NCBI GenBank assembly: GCA_045565995.1
Contig: JBJLEF010000001.1
Span: 248,001 to 312,000 of the forward strand
DNA: 64,000 nt
Source: UBA721 sp002705165
Lineage (GTDB): Bacteria; Planctomycetota; Planctomycetia; Pirellulales; Pirellulaceae
Reading direction: 5' to 3'
The notes under the pieces were generated by a model. The model was not told where the DNA came from, did not search any database, and saw nothing but the letters and a program-made list of their open reading frames with translations. Position numbers and translations under genes: made by a program. Shown here piece by piece: positions 1 to 8,198 of the stretch (its first letter is position 1; each line of letters opens with the position of its first letter).

Positions 1-666
1 CAACAGTTCTGCCTCGTGTTCCATCTTGAACAACATTAGCTTTGCTCGGCTACTCTTATCATCCGTAGCGTGTGAAAGCTTTTTGGTTCGAGCCATATAG
101 GCCGCGCCAATCAGAACCACCAATAGGTGTACCGATACAATAATAAATGGCATCAGATAACCTGCTTTACCACCCTGTACTGCGTCGTCGGTTTCACCCA
201 ATGTATCTACACGAATCCCTGTTAAAGCCAACCCCAGTGGAGTCGCTTCTTTCGTAGCTTCCACTTTCGCATCTGTCAGGTCCTGTGGTGTGTTCCAATC
301 CTCGGCGCCAAAAGCTGCAAACAACAGAACCATTAGCAAAGACCCCCCCACAATCGTTGCCAGGATCCAATCCTGTGTGTGAGTATCCATATTGATAAAA
401 TCTTTTTGCGCGGTCAGCATAACCCCGAAAATCAACAGGACAAGCGTCCCACCGACATAGATCATCAACTGCATCGCGCCAACAAATTCAGCCCCCGCCA
501 GAAAAAACAAACCGGCGGTCGAGCCGAGTGAGAGGACGAGGTAAAACGCCATGCGAACGACATTTTTACTTAGCAACACGCCAAAACCAAAACCAACAGC
601 TGTCGCTGCGAAAATGATAAAGAAGAATTGGTGCCAATAAGGCCAAGCTACTGCGAATAAATCCAT
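1..666 (-). CDS. nuoJ: NADH-quinone oxidoreductase subunit J (partial, 3' end outside window)
   Basis: Membrane-arm subunit of respiratory complex I. The reading frame is open from an ATG at 666 to the left edge (222 codons, no stop). Hydrophobic segments cover roughly residues 12-33, 38-58, 60-78 and 95-115, with the NuoJ hallmark GAMQLMIYVGGTLVL (about residues 63-77) in the third. A hydrophilic stretch of some 60 residues separates the fourth membrane segment from a last one (MPFIIVSVHLLVVLIG), longer than in compact NuoJ proteins, and a charged tail follows. The start codon overlaps the nuoH stop (TAATG), so the two are probably translationally coupled, with a GGAGG ribosome binding site inside the end of nuoH. 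nuoK-N would be expected further left. Confidence 0.93.
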   Translation of the reverse strand, partial: MDLFAVAWPYWHQFFFIIFAATAVGFGFGVLLSKNVVRMAFYLVLSLGSTAGLFFLAGAEFVGAMQLMIYVGGTLVLLIFGVMLTAQKDFINMDTHTQDWILATIVGGSLLMVLLFAAFGAEDWNTPQDLTDAKVEATKEATPLGLALTGIRVDTLGETDDAVQGGKAGYLMPFIIVSVHLLVVLIGAAYMARTKKLSHATDDKSSRAKLMLFKMEHEAELL

Positions 667-2009
667 TATCGTTCACCTCCTTTCACAACTGAAACAGGTA
701 CGGTTTTTAATTCCACCGCCTTTGCTGCAGCATGGGTATCATCTTCATGAGGAGTTTGTACTTCATTCGACGATGCTTCTTCGACCGTCGACTCGCTATC
801 ATCGGCCGTCCAGAGTTCGTGGTGTGAATAACGGGGACTATTCATCAGCGAATTGCCAGTCGGCAAATCAAGTGCCTGCCAAGCCGTAGCTCCCAGAAAT
901 CCAACTGCTGCCAACGGCACACAGTACTTCAAACACATCGTCATGACCTGATCAATTCGAAGACGCGGGAATGACCACCGCACCCACATCATGACCGTGA
1001 CACCGATGGTACCTTTAAGCAGAAGGTTGGCAACGCCCAGAAATCTTGCAATCGCTATTTCCAAATTCAATGAAGCAAAGAAACCACCACCGTCCTCATT
1101 GAAAACGTGAAAAGCTGGATCTGAACTGCCGAGATTATCGAGCGAGAGCAATCCCAAAACATCAGCAATCGGAATTGGTCCATGTGAACCGCCGAAAAAG
1201 AGGATGCTAGCCAAGGCGGCAACAATAAACATGGAACTGTATTCAGCCATGAAGAACAAACTCCATCGCAAACCGGAGTACTCGGTATGAAATCCAGCAA
1301 CCAGTTCACTTTCAGCTTCAGCCAGGTCAAACGGCGCTCGGTTTACACCAGCTGTTGCACATGTGAAGTAAACAATCGCTGTCAGGAATGTAAACGGATC
1401 ATTAAAAACCAGCCAATTGGTGAAAAACCCAGCTTGCATATTTGCGATGGTGGTGAGATTCATTGTTCCGCAAATCATGACCGGGACAACCACACACATA
1501 CCAAGCGGAACCTCGTAACTAACCACCTGAGCGGCTTCACGCATCGCACCAAATAGTGACCATTTCGAACCCGAGGAATAACCAGCCAGAATAACGCTGA
1601 AGACTTCCAGTCCGAGCACGGCCAAAACAAAGAAGACCGCCGTATTCACGTGCTGACCAACAACTCCGTCTGCAAACGGCAAAGCGATGAAGGCTGCATA
1701 GCTAGCCGCCAGGCCAACATAGGGAGCAATTTTGAAAAGGAATTTGTCCGCTAAATCCGGTGTGACATCTTCTTTAGCAATCAGCTTGATGCCGTCAGCG
1801 AGGGTCTGCAACCAACCAAATTTACCACCTACTCGTGTTGGCCCCAATCGGTCCTGAATGCGGCCCGAGATTTTACGCTCCATCCAAATAAAGAGCAGTG
1901 CTCCCACAGCCACGACGTGCAGGATAAGTACAGCGGCCACTAATGCAGCCACAATATATCCGATCCACGAATCTTCTAAAGTAAGTATATGATTTACAAA
2001 ATCTGCCAT
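666..2009 (-). CDS. nuoH: NADH-quinone oxidoreductase subunit H
   Basis: Complex I subunit at the junction of peripheral and membrane arms, forming part of the quinone site. Family signatures are ERKISGRIQDRLGPTRVG (about residues 44-61), a REAAQVVSYEVPLG stretch and NRAPFDLAEAESELVAGFHTEY. At 447 residues it is much longer than the usual 320-350. The excess lies in a hydrophilic loop after the GGSHGP segment (about residues 272-315) and in an acidic, low-complexity C-terminal tail of about 60 residues after the last membrane helix. It lies between nuoD (56 bases upstream) and nuoJ (1-base overlap). The core signatures make the assignment safe; the role of the added parts is unknown. Confidence 0.96.
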   Translation of the reverse strand: MADFVNHILTLEDSWIGYIVAALVAAVLILHVVAVGALLFIWMERKISGRIQDRLGPTRVGGKFGWLQTLADGIKLIAKEDVTPDLADKFLFKIAPYVGLAASYAAFIALPFADGVVGQHVNTAVFFVLAVLGLEVFSVILAGYSSGSKWSLFGAMREAAQVVSYEVPLGMCVVVPVMICGTMNLTTIANMQAGFFTNWLVFNDPFTFLTAIVYFTCATAGVNRAPFDLAEAESELVAGFHTEYSGLRWSLFFMAEYSSMFIVAALASILFFGGSHGPIPIADVLGLLSLDNLGSSDPAFHVFNEDGGGFFASLNLEIAIARFLGVANLLLKGTIGVTVMMWVRWSFPRLRIDQVMTMCLKYCVPLAAVGFLGATAWQALDLPTGNSLMNSPRYSHHELWTADDSESTVEEASSNEVQTPHEDDTHAAAKAVELKTVPVSVVKGGER

Positions 2010-2065
2010 TTAACTGGCCTTATTCCTAATTGTCTCTAAATCGATAACAACTAAATTTGTCCGCT

Positions 2066-3304
2066 TTAGCGGTCAATTTCCCCCATCACCACATCCAAGC
2101 TTCCGACGATGGCCGGAATATCTGCCAGTAGGATTCCCTGACAGAGCGGAGCGGTTACTGAAAGATTGCAGAACGAACTGCTGCGAGCACGAACTCGCCA
2201 CGGAATCGATTCTCCGTTACCAACCACATAGAAACCCATTTGGCCACGCGGTGCTTCCGTTTCCATATAAGCTTCTTTGACAGGCAATTTCTGTACCAAC
2301 TTGATAGGGGTACCCCAATCACCTGAAGTGGCTTCATATTTTTCAATCGCCTGTTCGACCAATCGGACAGACTGCACAACCTCAAGCATACGAACGTAGA
2401 ACCGATGCCAGCAGTCCCCCAAAACAGCCTGACGAGGAATCTCTGGGTAATCCAATGAATCACCATGGAATTCATAATTAGACTCGGGGTACTTGCCCGT
2501 TGCAGGATCCGCACAAATCACATCAAAAACATAACCATCGTACATCTCTGTGTATCGTTCTTCACCATGAAAACGCAAGTCATGATAGACTCCGCTACCG
2601 CGAAGCACGGGACCTGTACATCCATAATCTATAGCCATCTTGGCCGACATCACTCCAATGCCTGCTGTTCGTGACACAAAGATCGAATTGGTTGTCAGCA
2701 ATGTGTGCAATTCGGGAATCACTTCCTTAAATTCCGCGAGAAACTGACGACACTTACCAGTCCAATCTGCAGGTAAATCTGCTGTTGCTCCGCCTGGAGT
2801 CAGGTAACTGTAGGTCAGTCGAGCCCCACAGGCTTCTTCAAACAAATTGAGTATTTTTTCGCGCTCTCTAAATCCATAAAGAAACGGCGTAAATGAACCA
2901 AGGTCCAGACCATAGGTGCCCATCGCCACTAAGTGACTGGCGATACGTCCCATTTCGGAAATAATTACTCGCAGATGACGCCCCCGTTCAGGCAAGTCAT
3001 ACTCGAGCATTTTTTCGATCACCAGTGACCAGCCAAGGTTCATATTCATGGCAGCCAGATAGTCCATTCGGTCGGTGTAGGGAACCCACTGACGCGCCGT
3101 AAGGTTCTCACCGATCTTCTCGGCACAACGATGAAGATAACCGATGTGAGGTTCAACATCGGAAACGACCTCACCGTCTGTACGCAAAACAAGACGCAAA
3201 ACACCGTGGGTACTAGGGTGCTGCGGTCCCATGTTAATGAGCATTTCATCCGTTCGGACGTCAAACTCAATTACGCGAGGATCATCAATCTTTGAAGAGG
3301 CCAT
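2066..3304 (-). CDS. nuoD: NADH-quinone oxidoreductase subunit D
   Basis: 49-kDa-type subunit of complex I, which builds the quinone-reduction pocket in the peripheral arm. Diagnostic stretches are NMGPQHPSTHGVLRL, GYLHRCAEKIGENL, YTDRMDYLAAMN and the C-terminal PAIVGSLDVVMGEIDR. An upstream in-frame TTG at 3349 would add 15 residues (giving 427), but the ATG at 3304 gives 412 residues and matches the family start just before the DPRVIEFDVRTDEM stretch, so I chose it; neither start has a strong ribosome binding site. It is a separate gene from nuoC (no fused NuoCD) and follows it in the operon. Confidence 0.96.
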   Translation of the reverse strand: MASSKIDDPRVIEFDVRTDEMLINMGPQHPSTHGVLRLVLRTDGEVVSDVEPHIGYLHRCAEKIGENLTARQWVPYTDRMDYLAAMNMNLGWSLVIEKMLEYDLPERGRHLRVIISEMGRIASHLVAMGTYGLDLGSFTPFLYGFREREKILNLFEEACGARLTYSYLTPGGATADLPADWTGKCRQFLAEFKEVIPELHTLLTTNSIFVSRTAGIGVMSAKMAIDYGCTGPVLRGSGVYHDLRFHGEERYTEMYDGYVFDVICADPATGKYPESNYEFHGDSLDYPEIPRQAVLGDCWHRFYVRMLEVVQSVRLVEQAIEKYEATSGDWGTPIKLVQKLPVKEAYMETEAPRGQMGFYVVGNGESIPWRVRARSSSFCNLSVTAPLCQGILLADIPAIVGSLDVVMGEIDR

Positions 3305-3370
3305 ACTCGAATTTATTCCACAAATACCGTTGCTGGTTTTACTGCCCAATTACTTTCAATCACTTGCTGA

Positions 3371-3901
3371 CTAGCGTCCCCGAATGCCATGATATTCCAA
3401 TGGCATTTCGTAATCCTTACGGAGTGGGTAACCTTCCCAATCATCAGGACAAAGAATCCGTTTCAGATTCGGGTGCCCCAGAAAGTTCACTCCTGATAAA
3501 TCATAAGCTTCACGTTCATGCCAATCAGCTGTGGCCCAAACTCCTGCCACAGAAGGCACCGTGGGCAGGTCACCTTCAACCCCGTTTTTCCAACGGGGGA
3601 TTTTCACCTTGAGAACCAACGTTAATTTGGTAGCAATACTACTTAAATGATAAACCACTTCCAGATGCGGCTCCCAATCAACCTTAGCAGCTTTCTTTGG
3701 ATCCGTGTGCAGATAATCCACGACAGTAATGCTGTTACACATATCAAAGCGGAAGCCTTCAGCTTCTTTAAGAAACTGACAAACATCGACCAGTACGTCG
3801 GGGGTCACTTCAACCCATTCATCAATCGCTTCAAGGTTGACATCGATGATACCTTCACCGAATTTCAACCGAAGTTCTGATACTAGTGGGATGTCACTCA
3901 T
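3371..3901 (-). CDS. nuoC: NADH-quinone oxidoreductase subunit C
   Basis: 30-kDa-type subunit of the complex I peripheral arm. The signature WHEREAYDLSGVNFLGHP followed by LKRILCPDDWEGYPLRKDYE lies near the C-terminus (about residues 127-165), as in the family, and the length (176 residues) is normal. The protein ends soon after the signature, so it is a stand-alone NuoC. Only 63 bases separate it from nuoA upstream; no nuoB lies there, although nuoB is the usual neighbour at this place. Confidence 0.95.
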   Translation of the reverse strand: MSDIPLVSELRLKFGEGIIDVNLEAIDEWVEVTPDVLVDVCQFLKEAEGFRFDMCNSITVVDYLHTDPKKAAKVDWEPHLEVVYHLSSIATKLTLVLKVKIPRWKNGVEGDLPTVPSVAGVWATADWHEREAYDLSGVNFLGHPNLKRILCPDDWEGYPLRKDYEMPLEYHGIRGR

Positions 3902-3964
3902 TTATTCTTTTACCTTATTTCACTCTTCAACTATTTGCACTCTGCGTGCCTTGCAGGCATTAAC

Positions 3965-4585
3965 TTATGCCTCGCCCGGCGTGCGGTCACGGCGACGTTC
4001 ATTGACAACTGCCTTCACCCAATCAAGGTCCCCTCGTTTCCAAACATAGAAAAAACCAAGCATGAGTACGACAAAGAACACGCCAATATCGATCAAGGTG
4101 ATGTACGATAACGTTTTGGCACTTTCCGCGATCGCTTCCTGCCCCTGAGCCGGAATTGTCTGCAACCCCTTAGGCACGCCCATTTCCTGTAGCAAACGAG
4201 CCGCATCGTCTGTCAACTTTGCATTAGCTACCGCCCCGCCAGCATCTGCCAGCTCTGCTAATTGCTCAGACTTCCCAAAGACCGTTGCCCACGGAAAGAA
4301 GAACGCGACCTCAACATCAAAGATAATGAAGAGCAGGGCAACGATATAGAATCGCAAGTCAAACTGAACATAGCTGGAACCAATCGTAGGTTCACCACAT
4401 TCATAGATTTCGCCCTTTTCCTGGTGTGGGTTATGAGGACGCAGAAAACGACCTACCAACAGGTTGACAAAAACGAAAACCAAGCCGATCCCAACAAATA
4501 ATGCCAGGTAACCAACGAGACTAACGGATGGCTCCAACGCGGCTGAAGCTACCACTGCATCGGTTGTTGCTTGTGCAAATACCAT
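3965..4585 (-). CDS. nuoA: NADH-quinone oxidoreductase subunit A with an enlarged loop
   Basis: Small membrane subunit of complex I. Three hydrophobic segments lie at about residues 23-47, 77-99 and 160-182. The conserved loop YECGEP (61-66) and the FDVEVAFFFPW helix (89-99) identify the family. It has 206 residues against about 120-150 usually; the excess is an Ala/Glu-rich hydrophilic insertion at about 104-158 between the second and third membrane segments, plus an N-terminal extension that might be a cleaved signal. It sits between the DUF2203 gene (37 bases upstream) and nuoC. Confidence 0.93.
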   Translation of the reverse strand: MVFAQATTDAVVASAALEPSVSLVGYLALFVGIGLVFVFVNLLVGRFLRPHNPHQEKGEIYECGEPTIGSSYVQFDLRFYIVALLFIIFDVEVAFFFPWATVFGKSEQLAELADAGGAVANAKLTDDAARLLQEMGVPKGLQTIPAQGQEAIAESAKTLSYITLIDIGVFFVVLMLGFFYVWKRGDLDWVKAVVNERRRDRTPGEA

Positions 4586-4622
4586 TGTGATCCCATTTAT
4601 TAACTGTTAACCCTCAGAAGCC

Positions 4623-5084
4623 TTACGCAGACCCTTCGGCAACTTGTTCCACTACCAAATCGGTAACACTTCGGCGACCATTAAAGCCAGCATCTATTTC
4701 ATGCCAGTGCTCAACCGAAGCTTCCCCCAACTGCCAGCAGAGATAAATCACTCGCCCATCCTTCTCGGCTGGAAAATCAACAAGATCGATTCGCCCACCT
4801 GGTCCGTTCTTTGGCTCTGCTCCAAGAGCACGTAACTCATCAATTAACTCATGCAGCCGGGCAGTCTGCCGTTCAAGCTCTGCTTGCTCGTGCACCACCT
4901 CTTCAGCATAAGGGTCAGTTGCCTCTCCTAACTCGCGTCCGGAACTAATCGTTGCCAGGTGACGTTGGCGCTCAAACACAACTGACGATAACTCTGCCAA
5001 ATCACTCGTAATCGCGCGCACCAATGGGAGCGAAGCATTAGCCTGCTCAATCGTGAACAACTTTAGTGTTTGGTTTGGAGACAT
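4623..5084 (-). CDS. DUF2203 family protein
   Basis: A 153-residue soluble protein matching the DUF2203 family: an N-terminal FTIEQANASLPLVRAI stretch (about 11-26), a helical, probably coiled-coil middle (about 27-90), and a C-terminal block with VDFPAEKDGRVIYLCWQLGE and HWHEIDAGFNGRRS (about 103-140). The family's molecular role is not established. It lies between nuoI (49 bases upstream) and nuoA (37 bases downstream) in the same direction, so it is very likely co-transcribed with complex I genes. A link to complex I assembly would be inference from position only. Confidence 0.85.
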   Translation of the reverse strand: MSPNQTLKLFTIEQANASLPLVRAITSDLAELSSVVFERQRHLATISSGRELGEATDPYAEEVVHEQAELERQTARLHELIDELRALGAEPKNGPGGRIDLVDFPAEKDGRVIYLCWQLGEASVEHWHEIDAGFNGRRSVTDLVVEQVAEGSA

Positions 5085-5133
5085 TTTTTATTCTTTAAGC
5101 GAACTGCATTTCCTGAATTGCCAACTGAGCTTA

Positions 5134-5706
5134 CTACTGTCCCTCATTAGGACCCTGATGGACAGTCTGGACAATTACTTTCGACTGAGCCACCGCAGCG
5201 GGATTCAGTGTGGCACGCCCCCAACTAACATCGAGAGGCAACCGTGAGTAATCCACAATAGTCCCGTCACGACTGTAGCAACTCAGGTCATGAGAAGCGC
5301 CCATGAAAATACAATCCACTGGACAAGGCTCGACACAGAGAGCACAGAACATACACTTCGAATAATCGATCGTGTAGCCGGTAACTTTAAAACCCTTACC
5401 CACCTGTACCTTTTCTTTACCAATGTAAATACAATCCACCGGACAGGCTTTGGCACATGCATCACAGGCGATACAGGTCGTCAGGTCGAAACGATGAAAA
5501 CCTCGATATCGGGGAGCTACCGGAACAGGTTTCTCCGGGTATTCATAATGCTCGGTGAAAGTGCGACGATCTGGATCATAGGTTTTCCGCCAATAACGTA
5601 ATGTAATCAGCAACCCGTTGATTGTCGTTTTGAAAACACCAATGACATTTCCCAGCCAATGTTTAAGTGACTGAGAAAAACGAACTCTTTGTTCTGGAAG
5701 TTCCAT
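5134..5706 (-). CDS. nuoI: NADH-quinone oxidoreductase subunit I
   Basis: Ferredoxin-like subunit of complex I carrying two [4Fe-4S] clusters (N6a/N6b) that pass electrons towards NuoB. Two full cluster motifs are present, CIACDACAKACP and CMFCALCVEPCP, about 40 residues apart, preceded by a basic, amphipathic N-terminus that contacts the membrane arm. The length (190 residues) is normal. This is the first gene of the visible leftward nuo run, an unusual place, since nuoI generally follows nuoH. The upstream 620 bases hold no confident gene, so the operon promoter is probably there. Confidence 0.96.
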   Translation of the reverse strand: MELPEQRVRFSQSLKHWLGNVIGVFKTTINGLLITLRYWRKTYDPDRRTFTEHYEYPEKPVPVAPRYRGFHRFDLTTCIACDACAKACPVDCIYIGKEKVQVGKGFKVTGYTIDYSKCMFCALCVEPCPVDCIFMGASHDLSCYSRDGTIVDYSRLPLDVSWGRATLNPAAVAQSKVIVQTVHQGPNEGQ

Positions 5707-6328
5707 GGATGAAGCGAACTAACAACAAAATATACGCGCGAATAGACAAAGGGTAATAATTAACCCATAAGACTACTAGAATATCTATTTGCGTAGCATA
5801 AGAATAGCCCCATCAAGCGCGAAAACAGGTAAAGATAAAGAGAATTTCAAAGGTCACACATCGCTCCAATCACAGCCGAGGAATAATCTTACCCCCACCA
5901 AGTCCAGACATGCCTGCCAATCCACACATCTATCCCCAATCGACCAAGGCCAACGAACCTCTAAAAAGCTATTGATTAGCCACCAATTCTTCGCCCCGGG
6001 GATGCCGCTAACGGACCGGAAAGCACATAAAAGTGACCTTCTGTAAGGGTTATAACGCCATTAGGGCTGGGTTGTAGGCAAATACGAAATAAGAAACCTG
6101 GTATTTCTTGACCATCGCCATATACGTCGTAGAGTGAATTAACTCCTGTAGACAATGCATGCCAACGGTACGCTTGCTCCAAGTGGCTATTTTGATGCCA
6201 ATTCAAAATGCCCTCAGGCGTTTCAGGAACCTAAAATAACATTAAGAAACGTGGGAAACGCTTTTAACAAACTTTTCCTCGTTAAGTGAATAACGGATCA
6301 TCACAATATTTAACCAAAGGACTGAGCA
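5707..6328. other. Intergenic region between nuoI and csrA
   Basis: This divergent gap of 622 bases must carry the promoters of the leftward nuo operon and the rightward csrA. A near-palindrome (GGGTAATAATTAACCC, 5751-5766) lies about 45 bases upstream of nuoI and might be an operator. A leftward open frame (about 5976-6236) has a protein-like stretch (GVNSLYDVYGDGQEIPGFLF) but no ATG, only a TTG at 6206 and no clear ribosome binding site; it may be a decayed gene. I recognise no RNA gene here. Confidence 0.4.
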
Positions 6329-6517
6329 ATGTTAGTTCTGTCACGAAAAAAGAATGAGAGTATTGTCATTAACGATGACATTACAATCGTTGTTGTCGAT
6401 ATTCGTGGCGATAAGGTGCGATTAGGGGTAGATGCCCCAAAAGAAGTACCCGTCCATCGACAGGAAGTTTTTAACGCGATTCACCGTAACGAAGATGCCG
6501 TTACCGAGAATCCGTAA
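6329..6517 (+). CDS. csrA: Carbon storage regulator CsrA (first copy)
   Basis: Small dimeric RNA-binding protein that binds GGA motifs in mRNA leaders and alters translation or stability. The 62-residue sequence is a complete CsrA: MLVLSRKKNESIVI at the start, DIRGDKVRLGVDAP in the centre, and the VPVHRQEV segment containing the conserved Arg of the RNA-binding face. An AAAGGA ribosome binding site lies about 9 bases upstream of the ATG. It is monocistronic, followed by about 240 bases and tRNA-Glu. A second, diverged csrA lies at 8199-8408. Confidence 0.97.
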   Translation: MLVLSRKKNESIVINDDITIVVVDIRGDKVRLGVDAPKEVPVHRQEVFNAIHRNEDAVTENP

Positions 6518-6754
6518 ACGATCGACTCACCCACATTCTTAAACTTTAAGCTGTCTCTCCAGGCAAGTCCTGATTATGACACCCCTAAATCTACACCCAT
6601 GCCTGTGGTAATGCGATTTAGTGGCAGGGAAATCGTTTTTTTTTGGTTACTTTCCAAAAAATTAAATTCCAATTCACTGCCCCTACTTGACGATAACCAT
6701 AATCAGCTATTTCATATAAGCATTGGGTATTTTACCTGAAACACACAAATCGCT

Positions 6755-6826
6755 GGCCCCTTCGTCTAGCGGTTAGGACTCCGGCTTTTCACGCCGGCAA
6801 CAGGGGTTCGATTCCCCTAGGGGTCA
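6755..6826 (+). tRNA. tRNA-Glu (anticodon TTC)
   Basis: A full cloverleaf can be drawn: acceptor GGCCCCT (6755-6761) with AGGGGTC (6819-6825, one G-U pair), a D arm, anticodon stem CCGGC/GCCGG closing the loop TTTTCAC with anticodon TTC at 6788-6790, and a T arm containing GGTTCGATTCC. The sequence closely follows bacterial tRNA-Glu. The 3' CCA is not encoded (ACC then T follows), so it must be added by the CCA-adding enzyme. Confidence 0.97.
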
Positions 6827-6830
6827 CCTT

Positions 6831-6862
6831 AGCCACATGGCACAAGCCATGTGGCTTTTTTT
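6831..6862 (+). terminator. Rho-independent terminator after tRNA-Glu
   Basis: A 10-bp perfect stem (AGCCACATGG with CCATGTGGCT) with a 6-base loop is followed directly by a run of seven T. It starts 4 bases after the tRNA discriminator base and fits termination of the tRNA transcript. Confidence 0.9.
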
Positions 6863-6890
6863 ATTCACTTCAATACCCTTTTCACATCAC

Positions 6891-6926
6891 AAAAAAAGGC
6901 GACTTGCCATGAAGCAAGGTCGCCTT
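6891..6926 (-). terminator. Terminator of the leftward MqnA/MqnD-family gene
   Basis: Read on the minus strand, an AAGGCGACC-type stem pairs with its complement across a short loop (one bulge), then enters a run of seven T. It lies 29 bases beyond the stop codon of the gene at 6955-7818. Confidence 0.8.
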
Positions 6927-6954
6927 ATTATCTGCAATCATCCGCTAATTTTTT

Positions 6955-7818
6955 TTAACCGATAAATTCTGGCTCTATCAATACAGGGATCACACCAGCT
7001 TCGTAGCCTTTTCTAAGCAGCACTGCTACTGCTTCGCGTCCCTTCTCGCCAAAGTCAATCGTCCAGTCATTGACATACATCCCAACAAACTCGTCAGCCA
7101 TCGAACGATCAAGACCGCGACCATATCCCAATGCATAATCCAAAGCAGGAGCACGATTCTCAAGCCCATGAACAATCGATTCCTTCAGCAATGCTGTGAC
7201 TTCATCCATCGCAGGCTGACCGAGATCTTTGCGGATTCCGTTACACCCAAGAGGTAATGGCAATTCGGTTTCTTCATACCACCACTGTCCTAGATCAACA
7301 ATCAATTCCAAATTCTGGCTACCATAAGTCAATTGACCTTCGTGAATAATCAATCCGGCCTCAACCGACTGACCTTTATATTCACCTGCCTCAACGACAT
7401 CCAGAATTTCATCAAATGGTACGACCACATGATTAAAATCGACACCCAGGCACATGCGGAGTGCTAAATACGCCGTCGTCAAAGTTCCGGGAACGGCAAT
7501 GGTGTAATTCTTACAGTCTTCGATAGAAACCTTCTGACGAGCCACGACCATCGGGCCGTATTTATCACCCATGCTTGCACCACAAGCACAAATCGCATAT
7601 TTGTCTGCCAGATGAGCATACGCATGCAAACTCAGGGCCGTCAGCTCTAAGTCAGCTTCAAAAGCTCGACGATTAAGCGTTTCAATGTCTACTAATTCGT
7701 GCGTGAACAAGTAGTCACCGGTATCAATAGTCTCTTTGGCCAGAGCATAAAACATAAATGCGTCATCTGGGTCGGGACTGTGACCTACACGAATCAAAGT
7801 TTTATCGGAATCGCTCAA
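6955..7818 (-). CDS. MqnA/MqnD-family menaquinone biosynthesis protein (MqnD-like)
   Basis: Periplasmic-binding-protein-fold enzyme of the futalosine menaquinone route; MqnD-type members convert cyclic de-hypoxanthine futalosine to 1,4-dihydroxy-6-naphthoate. The N-terminal GHSPDPDDAFMFYAL (about residues 13-27) is the characteristic family block, followed by LTALSLHAYAHLADKY, the IAVPGTLTTAYLALRM loop, and LIIHEGQLTY. The length (287) suits MqnD better than MqnA, but the two are related, so I leave the symbol empty. The start is a TTG at 7818, chosen because a GGGAG ribosome binding site lies 7 bases upstream and the nearby ATG is out of frame. There is no signal peptide, as expected for a cytoplasmic enzyme. 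Confidence 0.85.
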   Translation of the reverse strand: MSDSDKTLIRVGHSPDPDDAFMFYALAKETIDTGDYLFTHELVDIETLNRRAFEADLELTALSLHAYAHLADKYAICACGASMGDKYGPMVVARQKVSIEDCKNYTIAVPGTLTTAYLALRMCLGVDFNHVVVPFDEILDVVEAGEYKGQSVEAGLIIHEGQLTYGSQNLELIVDLGQWWYEETELPLPLGCNGIRKDLGQPAMDEVTALLKESIVHGLENRAPALDYALGYGRGLDRSMADEFVGMYVNDWTIDFGEKGREAVAVLLRKGYEAGVIPVLIEPEFIG

Positions 7819-8198
7819 CGCTTGGCTCCCATTAGTAATAGTCTCACTGGTTTCTGTTTCGAAATTGCTTTCGTGTTGTTATTAACCGCATAAAAGGTGC
7901 AGTAATAACGTTCTGTTATAGCATCAAAACCAAAAGACAAGTAGCAGGCACAACACGGCTGAGAGGGGATTTGCTAGGGCCCCAGCACGCTGGAAATCGA
8001 CAACAGGATTAATCCGAACAACCGGAACTCACGGAATCTACCGCAAGTTAGGCATAAGTGCAGGAAGCGGCATGCAATTGTTAAGAAAACATTCGCTTTA
8101 ACAGTTTAGGCCAAGTATCCACTACATCTACCTCCGATACCTTACGTACACCCAGACGATAAAACAAAGCAAAACCGATCCCCTTGGAGACTCTCTCA
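7819..8198. other. Intergenic region between the MqnA/MqnD-family gene and the second csrA
   Basis: This divergent gap of 380 bases has no credible open frame on either strand and no recognisable RNA gene. It presumably holds promoters for both flanking genes. A CTGAGA-like element near 7957 recalls a thi box, but the rest of that riboswitch is absent. Confidence 0.5.

Noticed and set aside
7957..7965. GGCTGAGAG, similar to the start of a TPP (thi box) riboswitch
   Set aside because: The second half of the TPP consensus (CTGATCTGG and AATACCAGCG type elements) is missing and the next gene is csrA, not a thiamine gene.
8184..8198. TTG start extending the second CsrA by five residues
   Set aside because: The TTG overlaps the ribosome binding site; the ATG at 8199 gives the universal CsrA start.
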